Counted from the first letter of the stretch, positions 1-9,776 are shown. The stretch is DNA of 64,000 nucleotides from Oceanospirillaceae bacterium (GCA_024234265.1 JACKOM010000002.1:248001-312000); one strand, 5' to 3'. Numbers and translations are program-made. Notes: generated by a model from the sequence alone, not told the origin.

Positions 1-921
1 AAAGTGCCTGTGTCTGATGATGTGGATGCAAAAGTGATTGCCCGTGGCACACCCGGTTTTTCCGGTGCCGATCTGGCGAACCTGGTTAACGAAGCTGCAC
101 TGTTTGCAGCCCGTGCGAATCGCTCCACTGTTTCCATGGAAGAATTCGAAAAAGCCAAAGACAAAATCATGATGGGCGCCGAGCGCAAAACCATGGTGAT
201 GTCCGATAAAGAAAAAACCAATACCGCTTACCATGAGGCTGGCCATGCCATTGTGGGTCGCTGCGTGCCTGAGCATGATCCGGTTTATAAAGTGTCGATT
301 ATTCCCCGTGGCCGTGCGTTAGGTGTGACCATGTTCCTGCCTGAGGAAGATCGTCATTCAATTTCCAAGTTGGGTATTGAATCCGCTATTTGCAGCCTTT
401 ATGGCGGACGTATCGCAGAAGAAATGACCTTAGGTAAAGACGGTGTAACCACCGGTGCATCCAACGATATTGAACGCGCTACTGCCTATGCACGTAATTA
501 CGTGACTAAGTGGGGTCTGTCAGAGAAATTAGGCGCGCAGCTGTATTCTGAGCGTGAAGAGCAATCCTATCTTGGTTCTTCCGGTGGTGGTAATGCCTCC
601 CACCTGTCGGAAGAAACCGCGCGCATGATTGATCAGGAAGTGACTTTGCTGCTGGAAAATTGCTATGCAAAAGCGAAGAAAATTCTTGAAGATAACCGCG
701 ATAAACTGGAAGTCATGAAAGACGCACTGATGGAATATGAAACCATCGATGCCAAGCAGATTGATGACATTATGGACGGCCGTAAACCCCGTGCCCCTCA
801 ATCCTGGTCCAGTGATGACAATGGTAAAGGCGATGCGGGTAATGCCCCCCAGGCGAAAGTCGATGTGGCAGCTGATCAGACCCCTGATACCGGTGCAAAT
901 AACACGGTTAGCGAACCCTGA
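1..921 (+). CDS. ftsH: ATP-dependent zinc metalloprotease FtsH, C-terminal part
   Basis: Open from the first base, so the gene is cut by the window edge. About 306 residues of the usual 600-650 are present. FtsH is a membrane-anchored hexameric AAA+ protease that degrades short-lived and misfolded membrane and cytosolic proteins. Visible are the end of the AAA lid (GFSGADLANLVNEAAL), the zinc-binding HEAGH near residue 78, and the downstream NDIERAT segment that supplies the third zinc ligand. The tail is Gly/Asp/Pro-rich and variable, as in the family. A strong intrinsic terminator follows 15 bases after the stop, so folP may depend on read-through or its own promoter. Confidence 0.97.
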   Translation, partial: KVPVSDDVDAKVIARGTPGFSGADLANLVNEAALFAARANRSTVSMEEFEKAKDKIMMGAERKTMVMSDKEKTNTAYHEAGHAIVGRCVPEHDPVYKVSIIPRGRALGVTMFLPEEDRHSISKLGIESAICSLYGGRIAEEMTLGKDGVTTGASNDIERATAYARNYVTKWGLSEKLGAQLYSEREEQSYLGSSGGGNASHLSEETARMIDQEVTLLLENCYAKAKKILEDNRDKLEVMKDALMEYETIDAKQIDDIMDGRKPRAPQSWSSDDNGKGDAGNAPQAKVDVAADQTPDTGANNTVSEP

Positions 922-936
922 TTTGATTTGTTAATG

Positions 937-973
937 AAAAATAAAAAGCAGCCTTTGGCTGCTTTTTATTTTT
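937..973 (+). terminator. Intrinsic terminator after ftsH
   Basis: An A-rich arm and AAAAGCAGCC pair with GGCTGCTTTT around a TTT loop, followed by T-rich sequence. The folP ribosome-binding site starts right behind it. Confidence 0.85.
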
Positions 974-985
974 GTGGAGTTACCT

Positions 986-1825
986 GTGCGAGAAATTATC
1001 TGCGGCCAGCGTCGCCTTGATTTAAAAGTGCCCCGGGTGATGGGCATTCTGAATGTAACGCCGGATTCTTTCTCCGATGGCGGGCGTTTTAACCTGGGTT
1101 CCGCGGCATTTGAACGTGCCGCTGCCATGCTGGCCGAAGGTGCTGACATTATTGATATCGGGGGCGAATCCACCCGTCCCGGTGCTGCGCCTGTTTCTGT
1201 GCAGGAAGAATTAGACCGGGTTATTCCGGTGGTTGAAAGTATCGCCGGAAAGCTCGACACACTTATTTCAGTGGATACCAGCAGCCCTGAGGTTATGCTC
1301 GCTGCTGCCGCTGCCGGCGCACATTTGCTGAATGATGTGCGCGCCCTGCAGCGCCCCGGTGCACTTGAGGCTGCGGCCCGCTCGGGTTTACCTGTTTGCC
1401 TGATGCATATGCAGGGCGAGCCGCAAAACATGCAGGCAAAACCTGAATATGAAGATGTCACGGAAGAAGTTTATTTGTACCTGGCGCGCAAAATCCAGCA
1501 GGCAAATCAGGCCGGGATTGGCAACGAACGTTTATTAATTGACCCGGGTTTTGGCTTTGGCAAAAGTCTTGAACATAACTTGCAGTTGCTCGCCAATTTG
1601 AAACGTTTTAAAACCCTGGGCCTTCCGCTCTTGGTGGGAATGTCGCGAAAAAGTATGATAGGCGCCCTGACAGGCAAAAGCGTGCCCGCAGAGCGCGTGC
1701 AGGGTAGTGTGGCTGCGGCAGTTATAGCGGCAATGCACGGCGCGCATATCCTGCGGGTACATGATGTAAAAGAAACGGCAGATGCCCTGAAAATTGTGGC
1801 AGCAGTAAAGGACGTAATGGTATGA
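986..1825 (+). CDS. folP: Dihydropteroate synthase
   Basis: Condenses 6-hydroxymethyl-dihydropterin pyrophosphate with p-aminobenzoate in folate synthesis; cytosolic TIM barrel and sulfonamide target. Family motifs are present: GILNVTPDSFSDGG, GGESTRPGA, DPGFGFGKS and GMSRKSMIG. I chose the GTG at 986 because TGGAG (975-979) lies 6 bases upstream. The in-frame GTG at 974 overlaps the ftsH terminator and has no Shine-Dalgarno sequence. 279 residues, normal length. The end overlaps glmM by 4 bases (ATGA), so the two are translationally coupled; the ftsH-folP-glmM order is conserved in gammaproteobacteria. Confidence 0.96.
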   Translation: MREIICGQRRLDLKVPRVMGILNVTPDSFSDGGRFNLGSAAFERAAAMLAEGADIIDIGGESTRPGAAPVSVQEELDRVIPVVESIAGKLDTLISVDTSSPEVMLAAAAAGAHLLNDVRALQRPGALEAAARSGLPVCLMHMQGEPQNMQAKPEYEDVTEEVYLYLARKIQQANQAGIGNERLLIDPGFGFGKSLEHNLQLLANLKRFKTLGLPLLVGMSRKSMIGALTGKSVPAERVQGSVAAAVIAAMHGAHILRVHDVKETADALKIVAAVKDVMV

Positions 1826-3150
1826 GCAGGAAGTATTTTGGTACCGATGGTATTCGTGGCAAGGTGGGTGAATTCCCGATTACCGCAGAATTTGTTTTAA
1901 AACTGGGCTGGGCCGCCGGTAAAGTTTTTGCGGGTCAGGGAAAGCGCCACATCCTGATCGGTAAAGACACGCGTATTTCCGGTTACATGTTTGAATCCGC
2001 CCTTGAAGCAGGTTTATCCGCTGCGGGTGTGGATGTGGGTTTATTAGGCCCGATGCCAACCCCGGGTATTGCTTATCTGACCCGTACTTTCCACGCCGAT
2101 GCAGGCATTGTGATCAGTGCTTCCCACAATCCCCATTACGATAACGGCATTAAATTTTTCTCCGCCCAGGGCACCAAGCTCGATGATGAAATCGAAGCGG
2201 AAATTGAGCGCATGCTCGATGAGCCAATGCTGACCGTTATTTCAGAAAAACTGGGTAAAGCGAAACGCATCGGTGACGCAGCCGGTCGTTATATTGAATT
2301 CTGTAAGAGTACAGTGTTTGGTCTGGATTTATCCGGCATGCGCATTGTGCTGGATTGCGCAAATGGCGCGACCTACAACATTGCCCCTTCTGTTTTTGCT
2401 GAACTGGGCGCAGAAGTATTCACGATCGGCAATAAACCCGATGGTCTGAATATCAACGAACAATGTGGTTCTACCCACCCTGAAGCCCTGCAGGCCAAAG
2501 TGGTTGAAATGCAGGCGGACCTGGGTATCGCCTTCGATGGCGATGGCGACCGTGTCATGATGGTGACCGCCGATGGCAAGCTGGTGGATGGTGATGAGCT
2601 GCTGTTTATTATTGCCTGCCATCAGCAGGATTGCGGTGAGTTGCAGGGCGGCGTAGTCGGCACCCTGATGACCAACATGGGCATGGAAGTCAGTTTACGT
2701 GAGCGCGGCATCCCGTTTGAACGCGCTAACGTGGGTGACCGTTACGTGCTGCAGAAACTGCTGGAAAATAACTGGGCCCTGGGTGGTGAATCTTCAGGTC
2801 ATATTTTATGTCTGAATGCGACCACAACAGGTGATGGTATCGTTTCTGCTCTGCAGGTGGTTAAAGCTCTCAAAGCCCACGGCAAAACCCTGGGTGATTT
2901 TGCGGCAGCTGTACCTAAGTTTCCGCAAATCATGAAAAACGTGCGTGTCAGCGATAAGTCCGTGGTGAAAAGTGCCGTGGTGCAGAGCGCAGTGGCTTCT
3001 GCTGAAACTGAACTGGCCGGGCGCGGGCGTGTGTTGCTGCGTCCTTCCGGTACTGAACCTGTTGTGCGGGTGATGGTGGAAGGTGAAGACGCTGCTCTGG
3101 TTGAGCGCCTGGTGGGTGTGCTTGCCGCGGTTGTGGCCGAAGCTGCATAA
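1822..3150 (+). CDS. glmM: Phosphoglucosamine mutase
   Basis: Converts glucosamine-6-phosphate to glucosamine-1-phosphate for UDP-GlcNAc, hence peptidoglycan and LPS. 442 residues, typical. The phosphoserine loop ISASHNPHYDNGIKFF lies near residue 100, the metal loop DGDGDR near 241, the sugar-binding GGESSGH near 324, and the phosphate-binding RPSGTEP near the C-terminus. It begins inside the folP stop codon. tpiA follows after 58 bases. Confidence 0.97.
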   Translation: MSRKYFGTDGIRGKVGEFPITAEFVLKLGWAAGKVFAGQGKRHILIGKDTRISGYMFESALEAGLSAAGVDVGLLGPMPTPGIAYLTRTFHADAGIVISASHNPHYDNGIKFFSAQGTKLDDEIEAEIERMLDEPMLTVISEKLGKAKRIGDAAGRYIEFCKSTVFGLDLSGMRIVLDCANGATYNIAPSVFAELGAEVFTIGNKPDGLNINEQCGSTHPEALQAKVVEMQADLGIAFDGDGDRVMMVTADGKLVDGDELLFIIACHQQDCGELQGGVVGTLMTNMGMEVSLRERGIPFERANVGDRYVLQKLLENNWALGGESSGHILCLNATTTGDGIVSALQVVKALKAHGKTLGDFAAAVPKFPQIMKNVRVSDKSVVKSAVVQSAVASAETELAGRGRVLLRPSGTEPVVRVMVEGEDAALVERLVGVLAAVVAEAA

Positions 3151-3208
3151 GTTGCGTGGGCGGGGCTTCTTTTGTAGTATCCCGCCCCTGCAAAAATGAG
3201 GTAATGGC

Positions 3209-3964
3209 ATGCGACCGACAATTGTCGCCGGAAACTGGAAAATGCACGGCAGTTTTGCCGAGAATCTGGATCGTCTCACGGCGTTAGTCGCGGCAGCCCC
3301 AGCGCTTGCCCATGTGCAGATGATAGTGTTTCCGACCTTCCCTTATCTGGTATCTGCGCGCAGTGCCCTGGCGGGTTGTGGCATCGAAGTGGGTGCACAA
3401 ACTGTCAGTGAATATGCACAGGGTGCTTATACCGGTGAAGTCAGTGCTCAAATGTTGCGTGATGTGCAGTGCAGCCATGTGATTGTTGGCCACTCAGAGC
3501 GTCGCAGTTTATTCGCTGAAAGTAATGCGCAGGTAGCTGCAAAATTTATGGCGGCGCAGCAGGCGGGTCTTGTGCCTGTGCTGTGTGTGGGTGAATCACT
3601 CACTGAACGTGAGAATGGCGCGACAGAGGCAGTTGTTTTTGCGCAGTTAGATGCGGTCATTGAAGCGGTCGGTATTGGCGCATTCGCCCGTTGTATTATT
3701 GCTTATGAACCTGTTTGGGCGATTGGTACCGGTTTAACCGCTACCCCCGAGCAGGCCCAGGCGGTGCACAGTGCAATTCGTCAGCGTTTGGCGAAACACA
3801 GTGAAAGCATTGCCCAGCGTGTCGCCATACTTTACGGCGGCAGTGTGAAACCGGATAATGCGTCAGCTTTATTTGCCCAGGCAGATATTGATGGCGGTTT
3901 AGTAGGCGGAGCCTCATTACAGGCCCAAGATTTCATTCAAATCTGTTCAGCAGTGGAAAAATAA
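3209..3964 (+). CDS. tpiA: Triosephosphate isomerase
   Basis: Interconverts dihydroxyacetone phosphate and glyceraldehyde-3-phosphate. The catalytic set is complete: Asn-Lys in GNWKMHG, His in VGHSERR, Glu in AYEPVWAIGTG, and phosphate loops YGGSVKPDN and GGLVGGAS. 251 residues, normal. The stop overlaps the secG start (TAATG), which suggests coupling; tpiA-secG adjacency is widespread. Confidence 0.97.
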   Translation: MRPTIVAGNWKMHGSFAENLDRLTALVAAAPALAHVQMIVFPTFPYLVSARSALAGCGIEVGAQTVSEYAQGAYTGEVSAQMLRDVQCSHVIVGHSERRSLFAESNAQVAAKFMAAQQAGLVPVLCVGESLTERENGATEAVVFAQLDAVIEAVGIGAFARCIIAYEPVWAIGTGLTATPEQAQAVHSAIRQRLAKHSESIAQRVAILYGGSVKPDNASALFAQADIDGGLVGGASLQAQDFIQICSAVEK

Positions 3965-4332
3965 TGGAAAGCATCATTCTGGTAGTACACATCATTGCCG
4001 CCGTGACCGTCATCGGCTTGGTATTAATTCAGCAGGGTAAAGGTGCCGATGCCGGTGCATCTTTTGGTGGTGGCGCAAGCCAGACCGTATTCGGCAGTGC
4101 AGGTTCAGGTAACTTCCTGACCCGTACCACTGCTATCCTGGCAACCGTATTTTTTGTGACCAGTTTTACCCTGGCATTTTATGCAAAACGTCACGCTCAG
4201 GGTCTGGCTGATGTAGGTTTACCTGCAATGCAGCAAGAAGAGCAAAAAACGCTTGATCAATCCGTTCCTGTTGTGGGAGAATCCGCGCCCGCTGCTGGTG
4301 ATGCTCCTGTGGTTGAAGAGCCAAAGCAGTAA
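3964..4332 (+). CDS. secG: Protein translocase subunit SecG
   Basis: Small accessory subunit of the SecYEG channel. Two hydrophobic segments (about residues 3-21 and 55-73) flank the conserved glycine-rich stretch GADAGASFGGGASQTVFG. The C-terminus is a longer acidic tail (to 122 residues) than in E. coli (110). It overlaps tpiA by one base, and tRNA-Leu starts 10 bases after its stop. Confidence 0.95.
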   Translation: MESIILVVHIIAAVTVIGLVLIQQGKGADAGASFGGGASQTVFGSAGSGNFLTRTTAILATVFFVTSFTLAFYAKRHAQGLADVGLPAMQQEEQKTLDQSVPVVGESAPAAGDAPVVEEPKQ

Positions 4333-4342
4333 GTACGAATTT

Positions 4343-4427
4343 GCGGGTGTGGTGAAATTGGTAGACACGCCATCTTGAGGGGGTGGTGAGCTTGCTCGTG
4401 GAGGTTCAAATCCTCTCACCCGCACCA
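4343..4427 (+). tRNA. tRNA-Leu (GAG)
   Basis: 85 bases including the encoded CCA. The acceptor arm GCGGGTG pairs with CACCCGC. The anticodon loop TTGAGGG gives GAG. A long variable arm (TGAGCTTGCTCG) marks a class II tRNA, and the T-loop GTTCAAATC is canonical. Placement behind secG is conserved in gammaproteobacteria, and the tRNA is probably co-transcribed with it. Confidence 0.97.
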
Positions 4428-4431
4428 AATT

Positions 4432-4462
4432 AAAAAAGTAAGTGGCGACACTTACTTTTTTT
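4432..4462 (+). terminator. Intrinsic terminator after tRNA-Leu
   Basis: AAAAAAGTAAGTG and CACTTACTTTTTTT pair around GCGA and end in a T-run. This ends the secG/tRNA-Leu transcript. Confidence 0.85.
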
Positions 4463-4487
4463 GTTTTTAGGGCAAGGCCAGTTTGGC

Positions 4488-4516
4488 TTGCTGTAAAAGG
4501 TATGCATCTCTATAAT
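4488..4516 (+). promoter_or_regulatory. Sigma-70 promoter of initiator tRNA and the rimP-nusA-infB operon
   Basis: TTGCTG, a 17-base spacer and a perfect TATAAT at 4511-4516. The expected start point is about 7 bases later, which gives a short leader before the tRNA at 4531. Confidence 0.75.
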
Positions 4517-4530
4517 GCATGCAACTTTGA

Positions 4531-4607
<77 letters not shown>

Positions 4608-4637
4608 GAATTTTGCAATGCTGCGGCATTGGTGTTC

Positions 4638-4663
4638 AAAAGCCCCTTTTCAGGGGCTTTTTG
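4638..4663 (+). terminator. Terminator/attenuator between tRNA-fMet and rimP
   Basis: AAAAGCCCC and GGGGCTTTTT pair around TTTTCA. It separates the tRNA from the rimP operon. In related operons such a terminator is partly read through and is NusA-sensitive; here that is an inference. Confidence 0.8.
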
Positions 4664-4755
4664 TTAACCAGCAAAAAAGTTTTTGCCGGTTTGCAGCTCG
4701 GTGAGGCTGCGCAATAGTTGGGCTTAGGGCCCAATTTTTATTTGGGAAGACGCTT

Positions 4756-5226
4756 GTGGCAACAAAAGAACAGCAATTAATCGATATGTTAAAACCCGTG
4801 GTTGAATCCCTGGGTTATGAGTTCTGGGGGCTTGAATACGTTTCCCAGGGTAAAAACTCCGTATTGTGTATTTATATCGAAAGCGAAAATGGCATTAACG
4901 TGGATGACTGCGCCAACGTGAGTCGTCAGGCGTCTGCCGTGCTGGATGTGGAAGATCCCATCAGCAGTGAATATAACCTTGAAGTATCTTCTCCGGGGCT
5001 CGACCGTCCGTTGTTCACCCTGGATCAGTTTCAGCGCAATGTGGGCGAATTTGTTGAAGTTCGTCTGCGTTATCCCTTCGAAGGAAGGCGCAATTTCAAA
5101 GGGCGTTTGGTAGCCGTGGAAGGTGAAGATGCGGTCGTGCATGTTGACGATCACGAATATCTTTTACCGGTCGAAGGCATTGATAAAGCCAATGTCATTT
5201 ATCAGTTCAACAAGGATAAGAAATAA
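4756..5226 (+). CDS. rimP: Ribosome maturation factor RimP
   Basis: Assists 30S subunit maturation. 156 residues; the N-terminal alpha/beta domain includes the segment CANVSRQASAVLDVEDPI and EVSSPGLDRPL, with a C-terminal SH3-like barrel. The GTG start at 4756 follows GGGAAGA. It is the first protein gene of the rimP-nusA-infB-rbfA-truB operon; nusA begins 12 bases after its stop. Confidence 0.96.
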   Translation: MATKEQQLIDMLKPVVESLGYEFWGLEYVSQGKNSVLCIYIESENGINVDDCANVSRQASAVLDVEDPISSEYNLEVSSPGLDRPLFTLDQFQRNVGEFVEVRLRYPFEGRRNFKGRLVAVEGEDAVVHVDDHEYLLPVEGIDKANVIYQFNKDKK

Positions 5227-5238
5227 CGCGAGGCACTT

Positions 5239-6729
5239 ATGAGCAAAGAGATACTGCTGGTTGCTGAGGCCGTTTCAAATGAAAAGGGCGTAGACAAAGA
5301 AGTCATTTTCGAAGCCATTGAACTGGCATTGGCCACCGCTGCGAAAAAACGTTACGAAGATGAAGAGCCGGATATTTATGTTGTCATCGACCGTAAAACC
5401 GGTGATTACGAAACTTTCCGCCGCTGGTTAGTGGTATCTAACGAAGTGGTACCTGCCCTGGGTTCTGAATTAACCCTGCAGGAAGCGCACGACATCGATA
5501 AAAAATTAAATCCGGGTGACATCTACGAATGCGCAGAGAAAAACCCTGATTTCGGTCGTATTGCTGCCCAGGCTGCAAAACAAATTATCGTGCAGAAAGT
5601 ACGTGAAGCAGAACGCGCTCAGGTTGTGGAAGAATTCCGCAGCAAAGTGGGCGAGCTGATTAACGGCACAGTGAAAAAAGTGACCCGCGATAACATCATC
5701 GTGGATCTGGGCAATAACGCGGAAGGTTTATTACCCCGTGAAGAACTGATCGGCCGCGAAGTATTCCGCGTGGGCGACCGTGTGCGCACCGTACTGATGG
5801 AAGTGCGCACTGAATTACGTGGCCCGCAATTACTGCTGTCCCGTGCTTCATCTGAATTCCTGATCGAGCTGTTCCGCATCGAAGTACCGGAAATTGCCGA
5901 AGAAGTGATCGAAATTAAAGCCGCTGCCCGTGATGTGGGTCTGCGCGCCAAAATCGCCGTTAAAACCAACGATGGTCGTATCGATCCTGTCGGTGCCTGC
6001 GTAGGTATGCGTGGTGCCCGTGTTCAGGCCGTGACCAACGAATTAGGCGGCGAACGTATTGATATCGTGCAGTGGGATGATAACCCTGCGCAGCTGGTGA
6101 TTAACGCCTTGGCCCCTGCTGAAGTGGCCTCCATTGTTGTGGATGAAGACAGCCACACCATGGATGTTGCAGTTGCTGCTGACAAACTGGCAATCGCCAT
6201 CGGCCGCAGCGGTCAGAACGTAAAACTGGCTTCCCAGCTCACCGGCTGGACCATCAACGTAATGTCTGAAGAAGAAGCTGGCCAGAAACATGATGAAGAG
6301 CAGGGCAACATCCTGGCTACCTTCATGAACTCGCTGGATATCGATGAAGACGTTGCCACCGTACTGGTAGAAGAAGGCTTCACCTCCCTGGAAGAAGTTG
6401 CTTATGTTCCGGTGGAAGAAATGCTGCAGATTGAAGGTTTCGACGAAGACATCGTTAATGAGCTCCGCAGCCGCGCGAAAGACGTACTGCTGACCCAGGC
6501 GATTGCCAGCGAAGAAAAACTGGAAGACGCCAAGCCTGCCGACGATCTGCTGAATATGGACGGCATGGACCAGCACCTGGCCCTCGTTCTGGCGAGCCAG
6601 GGTATCTGCACAATGGAAGATCTGGCTGAACAGAGTGTGGATGATCTGCTTGAGATCGATGGTGTTGATGAAGAAAAGGCCGCCCAGCTCATTATGACCG
6701 CACGTAAACCCTGGTTTGAAAACCAATAA
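5239..6729 (+). CDS. nusA: Transcription termination/antitermination factor NusA
   Basis: RNA polymerase-associated factor for pausing, termination and antitermination. 496 residues with the expected order: N-terminal polymerase-binding domain, S1 domain (about 135-200), KH1 and KH2 (motifs GACVGMRGARVQAV and AIGRSGQNVKLA), then two acidic C-terminal AR repeats (each with a FTSLEEVA- or ICTMEDLA-type core). The two AR repeats are typical of the gammaproteobacterial form. It is followed 24 bases later by infB. Confidence 0.97.
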   Translation: MSKEILLVAEAVSNEKGVDKEVIFEAIELALATAAKKRYEDEEPDIYVVIDRKTGDYETFRRWLVVSNEVVPALGSELTLQEAHDIDKKLNPGDIYECAEKNPDFGRIAAQAAKQIIVQKVREAERAQVVEEFRSKVGELINGTVKKVTRDNIIVDLGNNAEGLLPREELIGREVFRVGDRVRTVLMEVRTELRGPQLLLSRASSEFLIELFRIEVPEIAEEVIEIKAAARDVGLRAKIAVKTNDGRIDPVGACVGMRGARVQAVTNELGGERIDIVQWDDNPAQLVINALAPAEVASIVVDEDSHTMDVAVAADKLAIAIGRSGQNVKLASQLTGWTINVMSEEEAGQKHDEEQGNILATFMNSLDIDEDVATVLVEEGFTSLEEVAYVPVEEMLQIEGFDEDIVNELRSRAKDVLLTQAIASEEKLEDAKPADDLLNMDGMDQHLALVLASQGICTMEDLAEQSVDDLLEIDGVDEEKAAQLIMTARKPWFENQ

Positions 6730-6753
6730 GGTTAGGCGGGAGGAGAATTACGC

Positions 6754-9315
6754 ATGGCAGAAGTTACCGTAAAACAACTCGCAGGCGTGGTGGGAACACC
6801 CGTCGAGCGCCTGTTGGGTCAGATGAATGAAGCTGGCTTGCCGCATAAATCCGGCGATGAAAAAGTAAACGACGAGCAGAAACAGGTTCTGCTCGCGTTC
6901 CTCAAACGCAGCCACGGCGAATCCGCCGCGGAAGCTGCGCCAAACAAAATTACCCTGAAACGCAAAACCACCACGACCATTACAACCGGTTCCGGTGGTG
7001 CGAAGAAGGCCGTTAACATCGAAGTGCGTAAAAAACGCACCTACGTGAAACGCGAAGATACCCCTGCGGATGAAGCGGTGGCAGAAGCCCCTGCAGCAGA
7101 AGTGAAAGCCGATGCGCCACGCGAAGAGCGTAAGCGCGATGACCGCCGTGACGACAAGCGCGATGACAAACGTCCAGCGCGTAACGATGATCGTCCGAAG
7201 CGTGAAGGCGCCCCTGCCGGTGGCAAGAGCGATGATCGTCCGAAACGTGATGACAAACGCCCTGATAACCGTGCACCGGCCCGTGGTGATAAACCCGGCG
7301 CCCCTGTGCCTTCACAGGCGGATATCGAAGCTGCTGCAGCTGGCGATGCCCGTAAGAAAAAGTCCAAAGATAAGGACAAAGAAAAAGAACGCCGTTTCGA
7401 AGAGCGCCCAGCCATGCGTGGCCGCGGTGGCCGTGATGACTTCGGCGGTGATATGGATGGCGACGTGCGCCGTCCCCGTGGCAAAGGTGGTAAAGGCGGT
7501 AAGTTCGGTAAGAAGCCTGACGCCCGTGCCCACCAGTTCCAGCAGCCTACCGCGCCCATGGTGCGTGAAGTTGAGCTGAACGGCGAGAGCATTTCCGTGG
7601 GCGATCTGGCCCAGAAAATGTCCCTCAAGGCGAGCGAGATTATCCGTGAACTGATGAAACTGGGTGTGATGGCAACCATCAACCAGGTGATCGACATGGA
7701 CACCGCTATGCTGGTGATCGAAGAAAAGGGTCACACCTATAAGGTCACCAAAGAAAACGCCGTTGAAGAAGACGTACTCGAAAACGTGAAGTTTGAAGGC
7801 GAAGAAGTGCCACGTGCACCGGTGGTTACCGTAATGGGTCACGTTGACCATGGTAAAACCTCGCTGCTCGACTACATCCGCCGTACCAAAGTGGTATCAG
7901 GCGAAGCCGGTGGTATTACCCAGCACATTGGTGCTTACCACGTGGAAACCCCGCGCGGTATGGTGACTTTCCTGGATACCCCAGGTCACGCTGCGTTTAC
8001 CGCTATGCGTGCCCGTGGTGCCAAGGCCACTGACGTCGTAATTCTGGTGTGTGCCGCCGATGACGGCGTAATGCCACAGACCATCGAAGCGATTCAGCAC
8101 GCCCGCGCTGCCGGTGTGCCTATCGTTGTGGCCATGACCAAGGTGGATAAAGAAACCGCCGATCTGGACCGCGTGAAAAACGAACTGGCTGCCAAAGAAG
8201 TTATCCCTGAAGAGTGGGGTGGTGATGTGCCGTTCATCGGTGTATCAGCGCACACTGGCACAGGTATCGATGATCTGCTCGAAGCCGTACTGCTGCAGGC
8301 TGAAGTTCTGGAATTGAAAGCCGTACCGGATGCCCCTGCAATCGGTGTGGTGGTTGAATCCCGTCTGGACAAAGGCCGTGGTGCGGTTGCCACCCTGCTG
8401 GTACAGAACGGTACCCTGAAAAAAGGCGATTACCTGCTGGCCGGTACCTCTATCGGTCGTGCCCGTGCCCTGTTCGATGAAAACGGTCAGGCCATTGAAG
8501 TGGCAGGCCCGTCTATCCCGGTAGAGATTCTTGGCCTGGACGTTCCGCCAGGTGCCGGTGAACAGTTCCTGGTACTGGAAAGCGAGAAAAAAGCCCGTGA
8601 AGTAGCCGAATACCGTGCTACCAAACAGAAAGATCAGCAGCAGGCCAAACAGAAGGCTGCCAAGCTCGATGCCCTGTTCAGCAACATGGGCAAAGGCGAA
8701 AAAGCGACCCTCAACGTGGTTCTGAAAACCGACGTACGTGGTTCTCTGGAAGCTCTGATCGGCGCCCTGACCCAGCTGAATACCGACGAAGTTCAGGTGA
8801 ACATCGTTTCCAGCGGTGTGGGTGGTATCACCGAAACCGACGCGACCCTGGCTTCTGCCTCTGGCGCGGTACTGTTTGGTTTCAACGTGCGTGCTGATAA
8901 CTCCGCCAAGAAAGTGGTGGAAGCTAACGGCACCGACATGCGCTACTACAGCATCATCTATAACCTGATTGATGACGTGAAAGCCGCTATGTCCGGCCTG
9001 CTGGCCCCTGAACTGCGCGAAACCATCGTGGGTATTGCCCAGGTGCGTGACGTGTTCCGTTCACCTAAGTTCGGTTCTGTTGCCGGCTGTATGGTTATCG
9101 ATGGTTCCGTACACCGTAACAAGAAGATCCGTGTACTGCGTGAAAACGTGGTTATCTTCGAAGGTGAACTCGAATCCCTGCGTCGTTATAAAGATGACGT
9201 GGCGGAAGTTCGTCAGGGCATGGAGTGTGGTATCGGCGTTAAAGGCTACAATGACGTTAAACCAGGCGACCAGATCGAAGTATTCGATGTAAAAGAGATC
9301 GCACGTACCCTGTAA
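6754..9315 (+). CDS. infB: Translation initiation factor IF-2
   Basis: GTPase that delivers initiator tRNA to the 30S subunit. 853 residues. It has an N-terminal IF2_N helix bundle, a long low-complexity linker rich in Arg/Asp/Lys (about 115-255), a second IF2_N, then the G domain with GHVDHGKTS (G1), DTPGH (G3) and TKVD (G4), followed by the beta-barrel, IF2 core and C-terminal tRNA-binding domain. The linker contains repeated RDD/KRDDKR units, a likely site of length variation. Upstream RBS is GGAGG. Confidence 0.97.
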   Translation: MAEVTVKQLAGVVGTPVERLLGQMNEAGLPHKSGDEKVNDEQKQVLLAFLKRSHGESAAEAAPNKITLKRKTTTTITTGSGGAKKAVNIEVRKKRTYVKREDTPADEAVAEAPAAEVKADAPREERKRDDRRDDKRDDKRPARNDDRPKREGAPAGGKSDDRPKRDDKRPDNRAPARGDKPGAPVPSQADIEAAAAGDARKKKSKDKDKEKERRFEERPAMRGRGGRDDFGGDMDGDVRRPRGKGGKGGKFGKKPDARAHQFQQPTAPMVREVELNGESISVGDLAQKMSLKASEIIRELMKLGVMATINQVIDMDTAMLVIEEKGHTYKVTKENAVEEDVLENVKFEGEEVPRAPVVTVMGHVDHGKTSLLDYIRRTKVVSGEAGGITQHIGAYHVETPRGMVTFLDTPGHAAFTAMRARGAKATDVVILVCAADDGVMPQTIEAIQHARAAGVPIVVAMTKVDKETADLDRVKNELAAKEVIPEEWGGDVPFIGVSAHTGTGIDDLLEAVLLQAEVLELKAVPDAPAIGVVVESRLDKGRGAVATLLVQNGTLKKGDYLLAGTSIGRARALFDENGQAIEVAGPSIPVEILGLDVPPGAGEQFLVLESEKKAREVAEYRATKQKDQQQAKQKAAKLDALFSNMGKGEKATLNVVLKTDVRGSLEALIGALTQLNTDEVQVNIVSSGVGGITETDATLASASGAVLFGFNVRADNSAKKVVEANGTDMRYYSIIYNLIDDVKAAMSGLLAPELRETIVGIAQVRDVFRSPKFGSVAGCMVIDGSVHRNKKIRVLRENVVIFEGELESLRRYKDDVAEVRQGMECGIGVKGYNDVKPGDQIEVFDVKEIARTL

Positions 9316-9371
9316 GAAGATAGTTTGCGCCGGCATCTGCCGGCGCAAACACCTCAGAGCAATTCAGAAAT

Positions 9372-9773
9372 ATGGCAAAAGAATTCAGTCGCACCCGCCG
9401 TTTAGGCGAACAAATCCAACGGGATCTCGCCCGCATGCTGCAGGTTGATGTAAAAGATCCGCGTCTGGGCATGGTGACGATTACCGGTGTGAAGGTCAGC
9501 AAAGACGTGAGTTACGCGGAAGTGTATTTCACCGTGATGAAACCGGGTATGCCGGTTGCTGATGCGGCCACCATCAAAGAAACCGAAAGTGTGCTGCGCG
9601 AAATGGCAGGTTTTTTACGTTCCGAACTGGCGCGTATCATGACCACCCGTATCACCCCTGCGCTGCGTTTCCACTACGATGCATCCCTCGACCGCGGCAT
9701 GCACCTCACCAGCCTGATCAGCAAGGCGATCCGTGAGGATAAAGAGCGTAACCCGGAAGCCGGAGAAGAATAA
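9372..9773 (+). CDS. rbfA: Ribosome-binding factor A
   Basis: Cold-shock-associated 30S maturation factor with a KH-type fold. 133 residues. The N-terminus RTRRLGEQIQRDLARML and the core VTITGVKVSKDVSYAEVYFTV are characteristic. It ends 3 bases before truB, consistent with one transcript. Confidence 0.96.
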   Translation: MAKEFSRTRRLGEQIQRDLARMLQVDVKDPRLGMVTITGVKVSKDVSYAEVYFTVMKPGMPVADAATIKETESVLREMAGFLRSELARIMTTRITPALRFHYDASLDRGMHLTSLISKAIREDKERNPEAGEE

Positions 9774-9776
9774 TCC